Translations under genes and position numbers: made by a program
Shown: piece after piece, positions 38,520 to 46,461 of the stretch
Layout: each line of letters begins with the position of its first letter
How positions within the stretch are numbered: position 1 is the first letter of the stretch
Notes under the pieces: generated by a model
What the model was told of the DNA's origin: nothing
What the model saw: the letters and a program-made list of their open reading frames with translations, nothing else
Database searches by the model: none
Assembly (NCBI RefSeq): GCF_900116515.1
Contig: NZ_FPBA01000010.1
Location: 1-64,000 of the forward strand
Length of the DNA: 64,000 nucleotides
Direction of reading: 5' to 3'
Source: Geodermatophilus amargosae
GTDB taxonomy: Bacteria > Actinomycetota > Actinomycetes > Mycobacteriales > Geodermatophilaceae

Positions 38520-39656
38520 CTACTGCTTGGGGTGCGACTCCTTGGTCGGCTCCGGCGGGTCGGGCAGCTCGTCGGCCATGGTGGCGTTGCGCTCACCCAT
38601 CGGGACCGGAGGCCCCTCGGTGGTGTCCTCGGCCGTCTGGTGCTCGGACTCGGAGTTGATCTCCGCGCCGAGCAGCACCAGGTAGCAGGTCAGGTACAGC
38701 CACAGCATCAGGACGATGACGCCGGCGATGGTCCCGTAGGTCTTGTCGTAGGACCCGAAGTTGTTGACGTAGAAACTGAAACCGAGGCTGACCAGCGCCC
38801 AGATGACGGTGACGAAGATCGCGCCCAGGCTCACCCATTTCAGCTGCGGGGCGTCGCGGTCGGGGGCGACCCGGTAGAGGACGGCCAGCGACCCGGCGAA
38901 GACGCCGAGCAGCAGCACCCACCGCAGCACCTGCGCCAGGACGCTGCCGACCACGCCCAGCGGCAGCATGTCGAGCACCGCCGGCACGACCGCGACCAGG
39001 GCGAAGGTCACGAGCACGAACAGGATCGCGCCGAGCGTCAACCCGAGGGCCAGCGCCTTCCGCTTGACGAACGAGCGGGTCTCGACCTCGTCGTAGGCGA
39101 TGTTGACCGCCGTGAGGAGGTTGCCGGTGCCGCCGGAGGCCGACCACAGCGCGCCGAGCACGGAGATCGCCAGCGAGATCGACAGCGCCCCGCCGCTGTT
39201 CTGTGTGATGGAGGTCAGCTGGTCGCCGATGAGGCTGGCCGCGCTCTCGGGCAGCTGCGCGGAGAGCTCGGTGATCTGGCGCTCGACCGTCTCCGGGGAG
39301 GCGACGAGGCCGTAGATCGAGATCGTCGCGATCAGCGCCGGGAAGATCGCGAGGAAGGCGAAGAACGCGACGCCGCCGGCGATGATCGGCATGTTGTCGG
39401 CGTTGTTCTCGGCCCACGCGCGCTTGACGATCTGCTTCCAGCCCCGCGCCGGGATCTGTGTGGGCGCCTCCGCGTGGACGCCGGGCAGATCCGCGTGACT
39501 CGGGCCGCCGGGCGGGACCCTGCCGGGGTCGGCTGTCCGCTCCCCGCGCTCGGCCCGCTCGGCCGCCTCCCGGGCGGCGGCCCGCCGGGCGGCCTTCTCC
39601 TCGACCCGTTCCCGGATCCGGTCGACGGCGCTGTCGCGCTGCCTGGTCCCTGCCAT
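38520..39656 (-). CDS. YihY/BrkB-family inner membrane protein, 378 aa
   Basis: A charged Arg/Ala/Glu-rich N-terminus (1-85) precedes six membrane helices with the family features: AENNADNMPIIAGGVAFFAF, TGNLLTAVNIAYDEVETRSF, and a last helix YGTIAGVIVLMLWLYLTCYLVLLGAEIN. The family (once called ribonuclease BN) is of unknown function, probably a transporter or envelope factor. The ATG start is chosen at MAGTRQRDSAVDR; longer extensions have no support. It heads an actinobacterial cluster with DUF4235, DUF3618 and a holin-like protein. Confidence 0.9.
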   Translation of the reverse strand: MAGTRQRDSAVDRIRERVEEKAARRAAAREAAERAERGERTADPGRVPPGGPSHADLPGVHAEAPTQIPARGWKQIVKRAWAENNADNMPIIAGGVAFFAFLAIFPALIATISIYGLVASPETVERQITELSAQLPESAASLIGDQLTSITQNSGGALSISLAISVLGALWSASGGTGNLLTAVNIAYDEVETRSFVKRKALALGLTLGAILFVLVTFALVAVVPAVLDMLPLGVVGSVLAQVLRWVLLLGVFAGSLAVLYRVAPDRDAPQLKWVSLGAIFVTVIWALVSLGFSFYVNNFGSYDKTYGTIAGVIVLMLWLYLTCYLVLLGAEINSESEHQTAEDTTEGPPVPMGERNATMADELPDPPEPTKESHPKQ

Positions 39657-39687
39657 GCCCGGCCCCCTCTGTCCCGTCGCGGTCGCG

Positions 39688-39966
39688 TCAGTCGCCCGGC
39701 CAGCTGCCGGTGAGCTTGGTGAACCCCCGGGCCCCCGCCCGGTCGATGGCCGCCTTCGTCGCGGCGAAGAGCGCGCCCTGGATCGCCGCGGCGAGGACCA
39801 CCTCGCGCATGCCGTACTCGCTCTGCAGGGCGTCCGGGGCGTCGTCCTCCCCGGAGACCCGCTTCCAGACCTGCTTGAAGATCGCGCCGGAGACGACACC
39901 GGCGAGGACGCCGCCGATCAGTCCGACCGGGCGGTAGACCAGCTTGGCGCCCTTGCTGCCGCTCAC
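39688..39966 (-). CDS. DUF4235 small membrane protein, 92 aa
   Basis: GSKGAKLVYRPVGLIGGVLAG, then FKQVWKRVSGEDDAPDALQSEYG, then LAAAIQGALFAATKAAIDRAG: two hydrophobic segments around a conserved charged loop, the DUF4235 pattern. Membrane protein of unknown role. The GTG start overlaps the stop of the DUF3618 gene (GTGA). Third gene of a coupled trio read from 40897. Confidence 0.85.
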   Translation of the reverse strand: MSGSKGAKLVYRPVGLIGGVLAGVVSGAIFKQVWKRVSGEDDAPDALQSEYGMREVVLAAAIQGALFAATKAAIDRAGARGFTKLTGSWPGD

Positions 39967-40460
39967 TTCCGCACCTTCCTCGTGGCCTTGCGCGTCCGCT
40001 TCCTGCTCCGCTGGGCGTTCCGCGCCACCGCCTTGCGTGCCCGGGCCGCCTCGCGTGCCGCCTTCTTGCGGGCGACGCGGGCCTCCGCACGTGCCTGGGC
40101 CAGTGCGGCGTTGCTCCCGGCGGCGGTGGCGGTGGCAGCGGCCCGGCGGCGCTTGCGGCGCCGCCGCCACACCACGAGGCCGATCAGCCCGACCAGCCCG
40201 GCACCCGCGCCGACGACGGCCGGCGGGCTCTCCCGGTAGGTCTCCACCGCGGTGTCCTTGGCGCGGGCCGCGCCTTCCTTGGCCCGGGCCGGGACGTCGA
40301 GTCGGTGGCTCAGCTCGTCGACGGTGCGGCCCAACTGCTCGCGGGTCGCCTCGATCTCGGCCTTGATGGCGTCGGGGTCGGTGGGGCCGTTGGTCTCGCC
40401 GGACGCCGCGTCGGTGCGTGCGGCGTCGTCGGGACGGGAGCTCCCGGAGGGGGTACTCAT
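39963..40460 (-). CDS. DUF3618 membrane protein, 165 aa
   Basis: PDAIKAEIEATREQLGRTVDELSHRLDVP is the DUF3618 helix; then one membrane segment (AVVGAGAGLVGLIGLVVW) followed by a very basic Arg/Lys/Ala tail (about residues 95-165) able to bind nucleic acid or acidic polymers. ATG 40460 overlaps the stop of the holin-like gene (ATGA). Function unknown; regularly paired with the next two genes in actinobacteria. Confidence 0.87.
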   Translation of the reverse strand: MSTPSGSSRPDDAARTDAASGETNGPTDPDAIKAEIEATREQLGRTVDELSHRLDVPARAKEGAARAKDTAVETYRESPPAVVGAGAGLVGLIGLVVWRRRRKRRRAAATATAAGSNAALAQARAEARVARKKAAREAARARKAVARNAQRSRKRTRKATRKVRK

Positions 40461-40897
40461 CGGCGCGCGTTCTCCTTCACGGTCGCGATGTCGGCCTTCG
40501 TGCTGGCGATCGCCTCGGTGGGCACCGGCGGCGACCCCTTCTGCACGTCCTTCTTGCCGACCAGGGCGAGGACCCCGGCGACGGCGAACAGCACGACCGC
40601 CACGATCAGCGCGGCCAGCCAGGCCGGCAGGACGACGTCGAGCGCGAGGACGGCGGTGGCGACCAGCACGCACAGCCCGAGGAAGCCGAACAGGCCGGCG
40701 CCGCCGAACAGGCCGGCACCGACGCCGAGGCGCTTGGCCTTCTGGGTCATCTCGGCCTGGGCGAGGCGGGCCTCGTCCCGCACCAGGCGGGAGACCTGCT
40801 CGGTCAGCTGGCTGATCAGCTGACCGGTCGAGGAGTCCTCGGTGGTCGGGGGCGGTGGGGTGGCGCGGGAGGCGCCCCCCGTCTGGGGCACGGTCAT
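40457..40897 (-). CDS. Phage-holin-3_6-like (Actinobacterial holin X type) membrane protein, 146 aa
   Basis: STGQLISQLTEQVSRLVRDEARLAQAEM is the conserved helix before two membrane segments (LFGGAGLFGFLGLCVLVATA, LAALIVAVVLFAVAGVLAL), the Phage_holin_3_6 pattern of chromosomal actinobacterial genes. Not a lysis holin in this context. First of three genes joined by four-base overlaps. Upstream 138 bp to the divergent small gene at 41036 holds the promoter. Confidence 0.85.
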   Translation of the reverse strand: MTVPQTGGASRATPPPPTTEDSSTGQLISQLTEQVSRLVRDEARLAQAEMTQKAKRLGVGAGLFGGAGLFGFLGLCVLVATAVLALDVVLPAWLAALIVAVVLFAVAGVLALVGKKDVQKGSPPVPTEAIASTKADIATVKENARR

Positions 40898-41035
40898 CGG
40901 TCCTCCGAGCGATCGGGGCGGTCGATGACCTCCTGTGCCCCCGATGATCGCCCGCATAACCCGGCCGGTGGTCACACCCCGGACACGGCGAGGACCACGG
41001 GACGCGGGGAGGGCGCCGTCACTACCCTCGCGGCC

Positions 41036-41248
41036 ATGACCTGGACGTGGCGGCTCGAGGACCCGAACGGCGCGACGCTGGACCCGGCCACCCTCGGCGT
41101 CGAGGTCCCGCCGGCGGACAACCAGGGCGACGCCGAGTCCTGGCTGGGGGAGAACTGGCGCGACCTGCTGGCCCGCGGCGTGGCCCAGGTCAGCCTGTTC
41201 GACGGCGACACCAAGGCGTACGGCCCGATGGGCCTGGCCCCGGCCTGA
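41036..41248 (+). CDS. Conserved actinobacterial hypothetical protein, 70 aa
   Basis: TWTWRLEDPNGATLDP onward, with SWLGENWRDLLARGVAQVSL and AYGPMGLAPA. Compact, soluble, Trp-rich. I recognise the type as a conserved actinobacterial small protein but know no function. TACCCT lies 7 nt before the ATG (leaderless). Single gene, divergent from the holin-like operon. Confidence 0.75.
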   Translation: MTWTWRLEDPNGATLDPATLGVEVPPADNQGDAESWLGENWRDLLARGVAQVSLFDGDTKAYGPMGLAPA

Positions 41249-41269
41249 ACCTCGACTCGAGGTCGAGGT
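41249..41269. terminator. Short hairpin between convergent genes
   Basis: ACCTCGAC (41249-41256) pairs with GTCGAGGT (41262-41269), loop TCGAG. It begins at the stop of the 70-aa gene and faces the aldo/keto reductase end. Confidence 0.45.
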
Positions 41270-41284
41270 CCAGACCGGGGACGT

Positions 41285-42268
41285 TCAGCCCCGGGCCGTC
41301 TTCTCCGGGTCGCGCTCGACGACCTCGCCGAGCACCTCGTCGATGCGCGCCATGACGTCGTCCTCGAGGCGGACGCCGGCGGCCTTCACGTTGTCGTGCA
41401 CCTGCTCGGGCCGGGTGGCCCCGATGATCGCCGCGGCCACGTTCTCGTTCCGCAGCACCCACGCGACGGCCAGCTGCGCCATCGACAGGCCGAGGTCGTC
41501 GGCGACCGGCCGCAGGTCCTGCACGCGCGACAGAACGTCGTCGGTCATGAACCGGCGGATGAAGCGCCCGGCCTCCGGGTCGGTGGCACGGCTGCCGGCC
41601 GGCGGCTGCTCGCCGGGGAGGTACTTGCCGGTGAGCACGCCCTGGGCCAGCGGCGACCAGACGATCTGCGAGACGCCCTCGCGCTCCGACGTCGGGACGA
41701 CCTCGTCCTCGATGACCCGCCACAGCATCGAGTACTGCGGCTGGTTGCTGATGAGCTGGATGCCGAGCTCGCGGGCGAGGGCGGCACCGGCGGCGATCTC
41801 GTCCGCCCGCCACTCCGAGACGCCGACGTAGAGCACCTTGCCGGCCCGCACGAGGTCGGCGAAGGCGGTCATCGTCTCCTCCAACGGCACCGTCGCGTCG
41901 TAGCGGTGCGCCTGGTAGAGGTCGATGTGGTCGGTCTGCAGCCGCCGCAGCGAGGCGTCGCAGCTCTCGCTGACGTGCTTGCGGCCCAGGCCGCGGTCGT
42001 TCGGGCCGGGGCCGGTGGGCCAGTAGACCTTGGTGAAGATCTCCAGGCCCTCGCGGCGCTGGCCGGCCAGGGCCCGGCCGAGCACCGACTCGGCGCGGGT
42101 GCCGGCGTAGACGTCGGCGGTGTCGAAGGTGGTGATGCCGGCGTCGAGGGCGGCGCGCACGCAGGCCTGCGCGGCGTCCTCCTCGACCTGGCCACCGTGG
42201 GTGAGCCAGTTGCCGTAGGCGATCTCGGAGATGGTCAGGCCGGAACGGCCGAGGCGTCGGTACTCCAC
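41285..42268 (-). CDS. Aldo/keto reductase (Kv-beta/YghZ-like), 327 aa
   Basis: NADPH-dependent TIM-barrel reductase. Catalytic set visible: Asp in FDTADVYAGTRAE, the Tyr of that same segment, Lys in FTKVYWP, and His in YQAHRYD; the cofactor end has WSPLAQGVLTGKY and the late IIGATRPEQVHDN. Closest in style to voltage-gated K-channel beta-subunit-like AKRs. Physiological substrate unknown. GTG 42268 has TAGCGT 8 nt upstream. Normal length. Confidence 0.92.
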   Translation of the reverse strand: MEYRRLGRSGLTISEIAYGNWLTHGGQVEEDAAQACVRAALDAGITTFDTADVYAGTRAESVLGRALAGQRREGLEIFTKVYWPTGPGPNDRGLGRKHVSESCDASLRRLQTDHIDLYQAHRYDATVPLEETMTAFADLVRAGKVLYVGVSEWRADEIAAGAALARELGIQLISNQPQYSMLWRVIEDEVVPTSEREGVSQIVWSPLAQGVLTGKYLPGEQPPAGSRATDPEAGRFIRRFMTDDVLSRVQDLRPVADDLGLSMAQLAVAWVLRNENVAAAIIGATRPEQVHDNVKAAGVRLEDDVMARIDEVLGEVVERDPEKTARG

Positions 42269-42305
42269 GTGCCCCGACGCTAGTGCCGAGGGGGGTGTGG
42301 CGCTC

Positions 42306-42917
42306 TCAGACCTGGGCGCCCATCGGGACCTCGGGCTTCGGGAAGCGCCAGCGGCGGATCATCGTGGCCCGGCTGACGCCGTACCAGGTGAGCGACTTCA
42401 TCCGGTGCGGCTGGTCGGGGAAGCGCTGCCGCACCGTCCGGGAGATCCGCCGGCCCAGGAACACCGAGTCGACGATGATCACCAGGAAGAAGAGGAACCA
42501 GACGAAGACCGTGTAGTTCTGCACCGCCGGGTTCGGGATGAAGTACCCGACCAGGACCAGCGCGGCCACCGGCAGGAAGAAGCTGCCGGCGTTGCGGCGG
42601 GTGTCGACGAGGTCGCGCACGAGCTTGCGCACCGGGCCGCGGTCGCGCGCCGGGAGGTAGGAGTCGTCGCCGCGCGCCATGCCCGCCCGGGTGTCGGCCC
42701 GGCGCTGCGCCTGCTGCTGGCGCTGGCGGGCGTAGGCCTCCTTGCGCGTGGTCGGCGGCGGCAGGGGCGGGCCGGGACGGCGGCCCTGCGCCTCGGAGCG
42801 CCGGGGGGTCGGACGGCCCTTGCCGCCGGCCTTCACCAGCTGGGGCGTCAGGCCGGCAGCGGTGTCCGGGGCGGTCTCGGCGGCGGGGGTCCGGCGCCCG
42901 GGCAGGCGGAGCTTCAC
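42306..42917 (-). CDS. DUF3043 membrane protein, 203 aa
   Basis: A basic, Pro/Arg/Gln-rich cytoplasmic half (GRPTPRRSEAQGRRPGP, TRKEAYARQRQQQ) leads to two helices (FFLPVAALVLVGYFIPNP; YTVFVWFLFFLVIIVDSVFL) and the conserved end HRMKSLTWYGVSRATMIRRW. This is DUF3043, an actinobacterial family beside erpA (Rv2206-like). Role unknown. GTG 42917 has TAGACT 8 nt upstream (leaderless). Divergent from erpA. Confidence 0.87.
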   Translation of the reverse strand: MKLRLPGRRTPAAETAPDTAAGLTPQLVKAGGKGRPTPRRSEAQGRRPGPPLPPPTTRKEAYARQRQQQAQRRADTRAGMARGDDSYLPARDRGPVRKLVRDLVDTRRNAGSFFLPVAALVLVGYFIPNPAVQNYTVFVWFLFFLVIIVDSVFLGRRISRTVRQRFPDQPHRMKSLTWYGVSRATMIRRWRFPKPEVPMGAQV

Positions 42918-42973
42918 GACCGGGGAGTCTACGTGCGTCCACGCGGGGGACTGGTCCTCGCGCGCTCGCGCCG

Positions 42974-43018
42974 TACAGTTGTCCCCGGCCATGGAACAGC
43001 GTCGGCTCCGGCGCTGTT
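42974..43018 (+). promoter_or_regulatory. erpA promoter and 5' leader hairpin
   Basis: TACAGT (42974-42979) is a good -10 box, giving a 5' leader of about 85 nt before ATG 43073. Near its start AACAGCG (42995-43001) pairs with CGCTGTT (43012-43018). No known riboswitch recognised. Confidence 0.4.
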
Positions 43019-43072
43019 GGTCCGCTGCAGGGAGTGCCGCAACGGACGCCCTCGGATGTGGGAGGACAACAC

Positions 43073-43429
43073 ATGACGGTGCAGGACACCCAGACCGCCG
43101 GCAGCACCGGCGTGCTGCTCAGCGACCCGGCGGCGTCGAAGGTCAAGGCGCTGCTGGACCAGGAGGGCCGTGACGACCTGCGTCTGCGCATCGCCGTCCA
43201 GCCCGGTGGCTGCTCCGGCCTGCGCTACCAGCTCTTCTTCGACGAGCGGTTCCTCGACGGCGACCAGACCTACGAGTTCGGTGGCGTCGAGGTCATCGTG
43301 GACCGGATGAGCGGCCCGTACCTGGGCGGCGCGGTGATCGACTTCGTCGACACCATCGAGAAGCAGGGCTTCACGATCGACAACCCGAACGCGCAGGGCT
43401 CCTGCGCCTGCGGGGACTCGTTCTCCTGA
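43073..43429 (+). CDS. erpA: A-type iron-sulfur carrier/insertion protein, 118 aa
   Basis: HesB/IscA fold: VLLSDPAASKVKALLDQEG, QPGGCSGLRYQLFFDE (first cluster Cys) and the C-terminal pair in SCACGDSF. Binds and delivers Fe-S clusters, plausibly to LipA and other cluster proteins in this window; that pairing is inference. ATG 43073 has GGGAGGA 9 nt upstream. Length is typical. Confidence 0.93.
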   Translation: MTVQDTQTAGSTGVLLSDPAASKVKALLDQEGRDDLRLRIAVQPGGCSGLRYQLFFDERFLDGDQTYEFGGVEVIVDRMSGPYLGGAVIDFVDTIEKQGFTIDNPNAQGSCACGDSFS

Positions 43430-43442
43430 GCTCCACCGCCTG

Positions 43443-43486
43443 ACGCAGAACGGCGCCCGCCCCCAGGGGCGGGCGCCGTTCTGCGT
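43443..43486. terminator. Very strong bidirectional terminator (erpA/asnB)
   Basis: A perfect 21-bp inverted repeat (43443-43463 with 43466-43486) with only two central bases. It starts 13 nt past the erpA stop and ends 25 nt before the asnB stop, serving both convergent genes. Confidence 0.85.
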
Positions 43487-43511
43487 CCACGGCCCGGCCG
43501 GGGCCGGGCGC

Positions 43512-45446
43512 CTACAGCTTGACCGGGTAGACCGTCTCCGGGACGTCGACGGCGATCCGGTCCTCGACGAAGATCCCGTGCCACACCATGAAGACCAGCA
43601 CCGACCACAGCTGACGGGCGACCCGCTTGCTCGGGACCTCCTCGGCGCGGAGCCGGTCGAGCAGGCCGAGGACGACGTCGCGGTCGAGCCACTGCTGCGT
43701 CTGGCTCTCGGTGACGATCCCGCGGGCCCAGTCGTGCAGCGGGCCGGCGAGGAAGTCCGCCGTCGGCACGGGGAAGCCGAGCTTGCGCCGGTTCATGATC
43801 CGCGGCGGCACGATCTGGCGCATCGCCTGGCGCAGCGCGTACTTGGTCGCGTCCCCGCGCCGCGGGACCCGCTGCTCGACCGGCAGGGAGCTCGCGATGG
43901 CGAACACCTCGGGGTCGAGGAAGGGCACCCGCAGCTCGAGGGAGTTGGCCATGGTCATCTTGTCGGCCTTGACCAGGATGTCGCCGCGCAGCCAGGTGAA
44001 CAGGTCGACGTACTGCATCGCCGTCACGTCGTCGTACCCGGCCTCGCGGGTGCGCCGGTAGAGGTCCTCGGTGACCGCGACGTGCGACAGGTCGGGATCG
44101 CGGCCGGGCAGCAGCGCGGCCAGCTCGTCGTCGCGCATGTTCCGGGCGTTGCCGTAGTACCGCTGCTCGAGCGGGGTGGCGGCGCGCCGCAGCAGGTCCT
44201 GGCCGCGGACGCCCTCCGGCAGCAGGTCTGCGATGCGCGCCATCGCGCGGCGGCCGGCCGGCGGCAGGTTCGAGGCCCAGGCCAGGCTGATCGGCTCGCG
44301 GTAGATGGTGTAGCCGCCGAACAGCTCGTCGGCGCCCTCGCCGGAGAGCACCACCTTGACGTGCTTGCGCGCCTCGCGGGCCACGAAGTACAGCGGCACG
44401 AGCGCGGGGTCGGCGACCGGGTCGTCGAGGTACCAGACCACCTCGGGGATGGCCGCCGCGAACTCCTCGGCGGTCACCTCCACCGGCACGTGCTCGACCC
44501 CGAGGATCGACGCCGACTCCGCGGCGATCTCGATCTCCGACTGCGCCTGCCGCTGGAAGCCGACCGTGAAGGTCATCAGGTCGGGGTTGTAGCGGTGCGC
44601 CAGCGCGGCGATCGCCGTCGAGTCGATGCCGCTGGACAGGAACGACCCGACCGTGACGTCGGCGCGCATGTGCTTGGCCACCGACTCGTCGAGGACGTCG
44701 GCGATGCGCTCGTAGAGCTCCTGCTCACCGCCGGCCGGCACCGGCCGCGGCGTCCACGCCGGGTGGAAGTAGCGGGCGGTGGTCAGCTCGCCGTCGACGA
44801 CGGTGAAGCTCGTGCCGCTCTCGATCCGGCGGATGCCCCGGTGCAGCGTCGCCGGCTCGGGCACGTACTGCAGCGTCAGGTAGTGCTGCAGCGACGCCGG
44901 GTCGACGCCGCCCGCGGCCGCGCTGCCGCCGAGCAGCTGCAGCACCGCCTTCTTCTCCGAGCTGAAGACCAGCCCGCCGTCGGCCAGGCGCGCGGTGAAC
45001 AGCGGCTTGATGCCGAACGGGTCCCGGGCCCCGAAGGCGGTGCGGGTCTGGGTGTCCCAGATGACGAAGGAGAACATCCCGCGCAGTCGCCGGACGACGT
45101 CCTGGCCCCACAGGTGGTAGCCCGCGACGATCGTCTCGGTGTCGCCGTGCGTGGCCAGCTGCGCTCCGGCCGCCTGCAGCTCCTCGCGCAGTTCGACGTA
45201 GTTGTAGATCTCGCCGTTGAAGAGGATCCGGTAGCGGTCACCGGCGTAGGGGAGCGGCTGCGGGCTGCCCTCGACGTCGATGATCGACAGCCGGTTGAAG
45301 CCGAGGACGACGTGCTCGTCGGACCACACCGCGGTGTCGTCCGGGCCGCGGTGGTGCAGGCAGTGCAACGCCTCGGAGACGTCGTCGACGTGCGCCTCGG
45401 CGACCCGGGGGACGTCGGTGGACAGGTAGGCGAGCAGGCCACACAT
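43512..45446 (-). CDS. asnB: Asparagine synthase (glutamine-hydrolysing), 644 aa
   Basis: N-terminal glutaminase with nucleophile Cys2 (MCGLLAYLST) and FNGEIYNYVELREEL, HGDTETIV, RDPFGIKPLF; C-terminal synthetase with the ATP pyrophosphatase loop VGSFLSSGIDSTAIAALA, VLSGEGADELFGGY and KADKMTMANSLELRVPFLD. Full length for the actinobacterial AsnB type (Rv2201 position). Because some paralogues amidate other carboxylates (for example cell-wall residues), the acceptor is not proven. ATG 45446. Beside cytochrome oxidase genes, as in mycobacteria. Confidence 0.93.
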   Translation of the reverse strand: MCGLLAYLSTDVPRVAEAHVDDVSEALHCLHHRGPDDTAVWSDEHVVLGFNRLSIIDVEGSPQPLPYAGDRYRILFNGEIYNYVELREELQAAGAQLATHGDTETIVAGYHLWGQDVVRRLRGMFSFVIWDTQTRTAFGARDPFGIKPLFTARLADGGLVFSSEKKAVLQLLGGSAAAGGVDPASLQHYLTLQYVPEPATLHRGIRRIESGTSFTVVDGELTTARYFHPAWTPRPVPAGGEQELYERIADVLDESVAKHMRADVTVGSFLSSGIDSTAIAALAHRYNPDLMTFTVGFQRQAQSEIEIAAESASILGVEHVPVEVTAEEFAAAIPEVVWYLDDPVADPALVPLYFVAREARKHVKVVLSGEGADELFGGYTIYREPISLAWASNLPPAGRRAMARIADLLPEGVRGQDLLRRAATPLEQRYYGNARNMRDDELAALLPGRDPDLSHVAVTEDLYRRTREAGYDDVTAMQYVDLFTWLRGDILVKADKMTMANSLELRVPFLDPEVFAIASSLPVEQRVPRRGDATKYALRQAMRQIVPPRIMNRRKLGFPVPTADFLAGPLHDWARGIVTESQTQQWLDRDVVLGLLDRLRAEEVPSKRVARQLWSVLVFMVWHGIFVEDRIAVDVPETVYPVKL

Positions 45447-45503
45447 GGGACGGGGGTCCTCCGGGGTCGGGGGGCGTCGCGGCGGGCGGGACGACGTCGG
45501 GCG

Positions 45504-45851
45504 TCAGACCCGCTCGCCGGCGCGGGTGCGTCGGGTGACCCAGCGCTCGGCGACGAAGGACAGGAACGGGATCGTCCCGGCCAGCAGCACCAGGACGGTG
45601 CCCTTGGCGCTCCAGCGGGCGCGCAGGGCCAGGTCGAAGGCCGTCAGCAGGTAGACGGCGTAGAGGAAACCGTGCGCGGGGCCGATGACCGCCACCGGGC
45701 CGGGGACGTCGGCGAGGTACTTCAGCGGCATGGCGACCAGCACCAGCAGCAGGAGCATGACGCCGACGACGTAGGCGAGGACGCGGTAGCGGGTCAGGGC
45801 GGCGGGCACGCCACGGCCGGTGGCCGGGCGCACGGTGCGCTCAGTGGCCAC
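45504..45851 (-). CDS. DUF3817 membrane protein, 115 aa
   Basis: Three helices: LTRYRVLAYVVGVMLLLLVLVAMPLKYL, PVAVIGPAHGFLYAVYLLTAFDLAL (the conserved GxxHGFLY motif) and GTVLVLLAGTIPFLSFVAE. This is DUF3817, found near cytochrome oxidase genes and as a C-terminal part of some YdzA-like proteins. GTG 45851 lies inside the end of the upstream gene (11-nt overlap), so it is translated with it. Function unknown. Confidence 0.85.
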   Translation of the reverse strand: MATERTVRPATGRGVPAALTRYRVLAYVVGVMLLLLVLVAMPLKYLADVPGPVAVIGPAHGFLYAVYLLTAFDLALRARWSAKGTVLVLLAGTIPFLSFVAERWVTRRTRAGERV

Positions 45852-46206
45852 CCGGACCCCGCTGACCCAGTGCCTTCTCGTTGAGCTCGGCGAGGTAGGC
45901 GTTGTACGCGGCCAGCTCCGGGTCGCCGGTGGTGTCGACCCGCGGCCGCTGGTACAGCACGACGGCGGAGCTGGGCTCCTCCTCGTCGGGGTCGCGGTTG
46001 AGCTCGACGCGCACCATGCGGACGTAGAACCACAGGCCCATGAACCCGTAGAGCGGCCACTGCAGCGCGTAGCTCCAGTTGACCGCGCCGCCGCCGTTCT
46101 CGGCCTTGGTCAGCTGCCAGTAGCCGAGGAAGAACGTGGCGACGAACAGCACCGCGACCAGCAGGTGCAGCAGGACCCACCGGGGGGTCAGCAGCCGCGT
46201 CCACAC
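45841..46206 (-). CDS. Small membrane protein beside cytochrome oxidase genes (SURF1-N-terminus-like), 121 aa
   Basis: VWTRLLTPRWVLLHLLVAVL then FFLGYWQLTKAENGG resembles the first helix and WQL motif of SURF1 oxidase-assembly proteins, but the rest of SURF1 is missing. A second helix (ALQWPLYGFMGLWFYVRMVRVEL) and an acidic tail (EEEPSSAVVLYQRPRVD, then AYNAYLAELNEKAL) follow. Homologues are common in actinobacteria at this spot, often misnamed. A role near the terminal oxidase is inferred from place only. GTG 46206 has TAGAGT 7 nt upstream. Confidence 0.7.
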   Translation of the reverse strand: MWTRLLTPRWVLLHLLVAVLFVATFFLGYWQLTKAENGGGAVNWSYALQWPLYGFMGLWFYVRMVRVELNRDPDEEEPSSAVVLYQRPRVDTTGDPELAAYNAYLAELNEKALGQRGPGGH

Positions 46207-46348
46207 GACTCCGACTCTAACCGCCCGCACGCGCGGGCAGGCGTCACGGTGAGCAGCCCCACGGGCCACCCGGTCACCCGTGTCCCGGCCGCCCCGGCCG
46301 ACCCGCCGGTCCCTGGTCTCCGGTGCTCGGCCGCCGTGCGAGGTCGGC

Positions 46349-46354
46349 TAGTCT
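46349..46354 (+). promoter_or_regulatory. Candidate -10 box for ctaC
   Basis: TAGTCT at 46349-46354, giving a 5' leader of about 100 nt before GTG 46462. The 255 bp between the divergent genes hold nothing else recognised. Confidence 0.4.
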
Positions 46355-46461
46355 CGGCTCAGACTGTGGTCGGCGCACCAGCCGGCGCGGGGTACCCGCC
46401 GCCGGACGCGCCGGAGAGCCGCCCGGGGTCCCCCGGGCGGAGGACGAGGAGGCAGCGAGCA

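Noticed and set aside
42991-43173. Upstream reading frame (MEQRRLRRCW...) overlapping the erpA start
   Set aside because: It begins near the predicted transcript start, but it has no ribosome site, runs out of frame into erpA and its composition is ordinary. Not enough to call a regulatory peptide.
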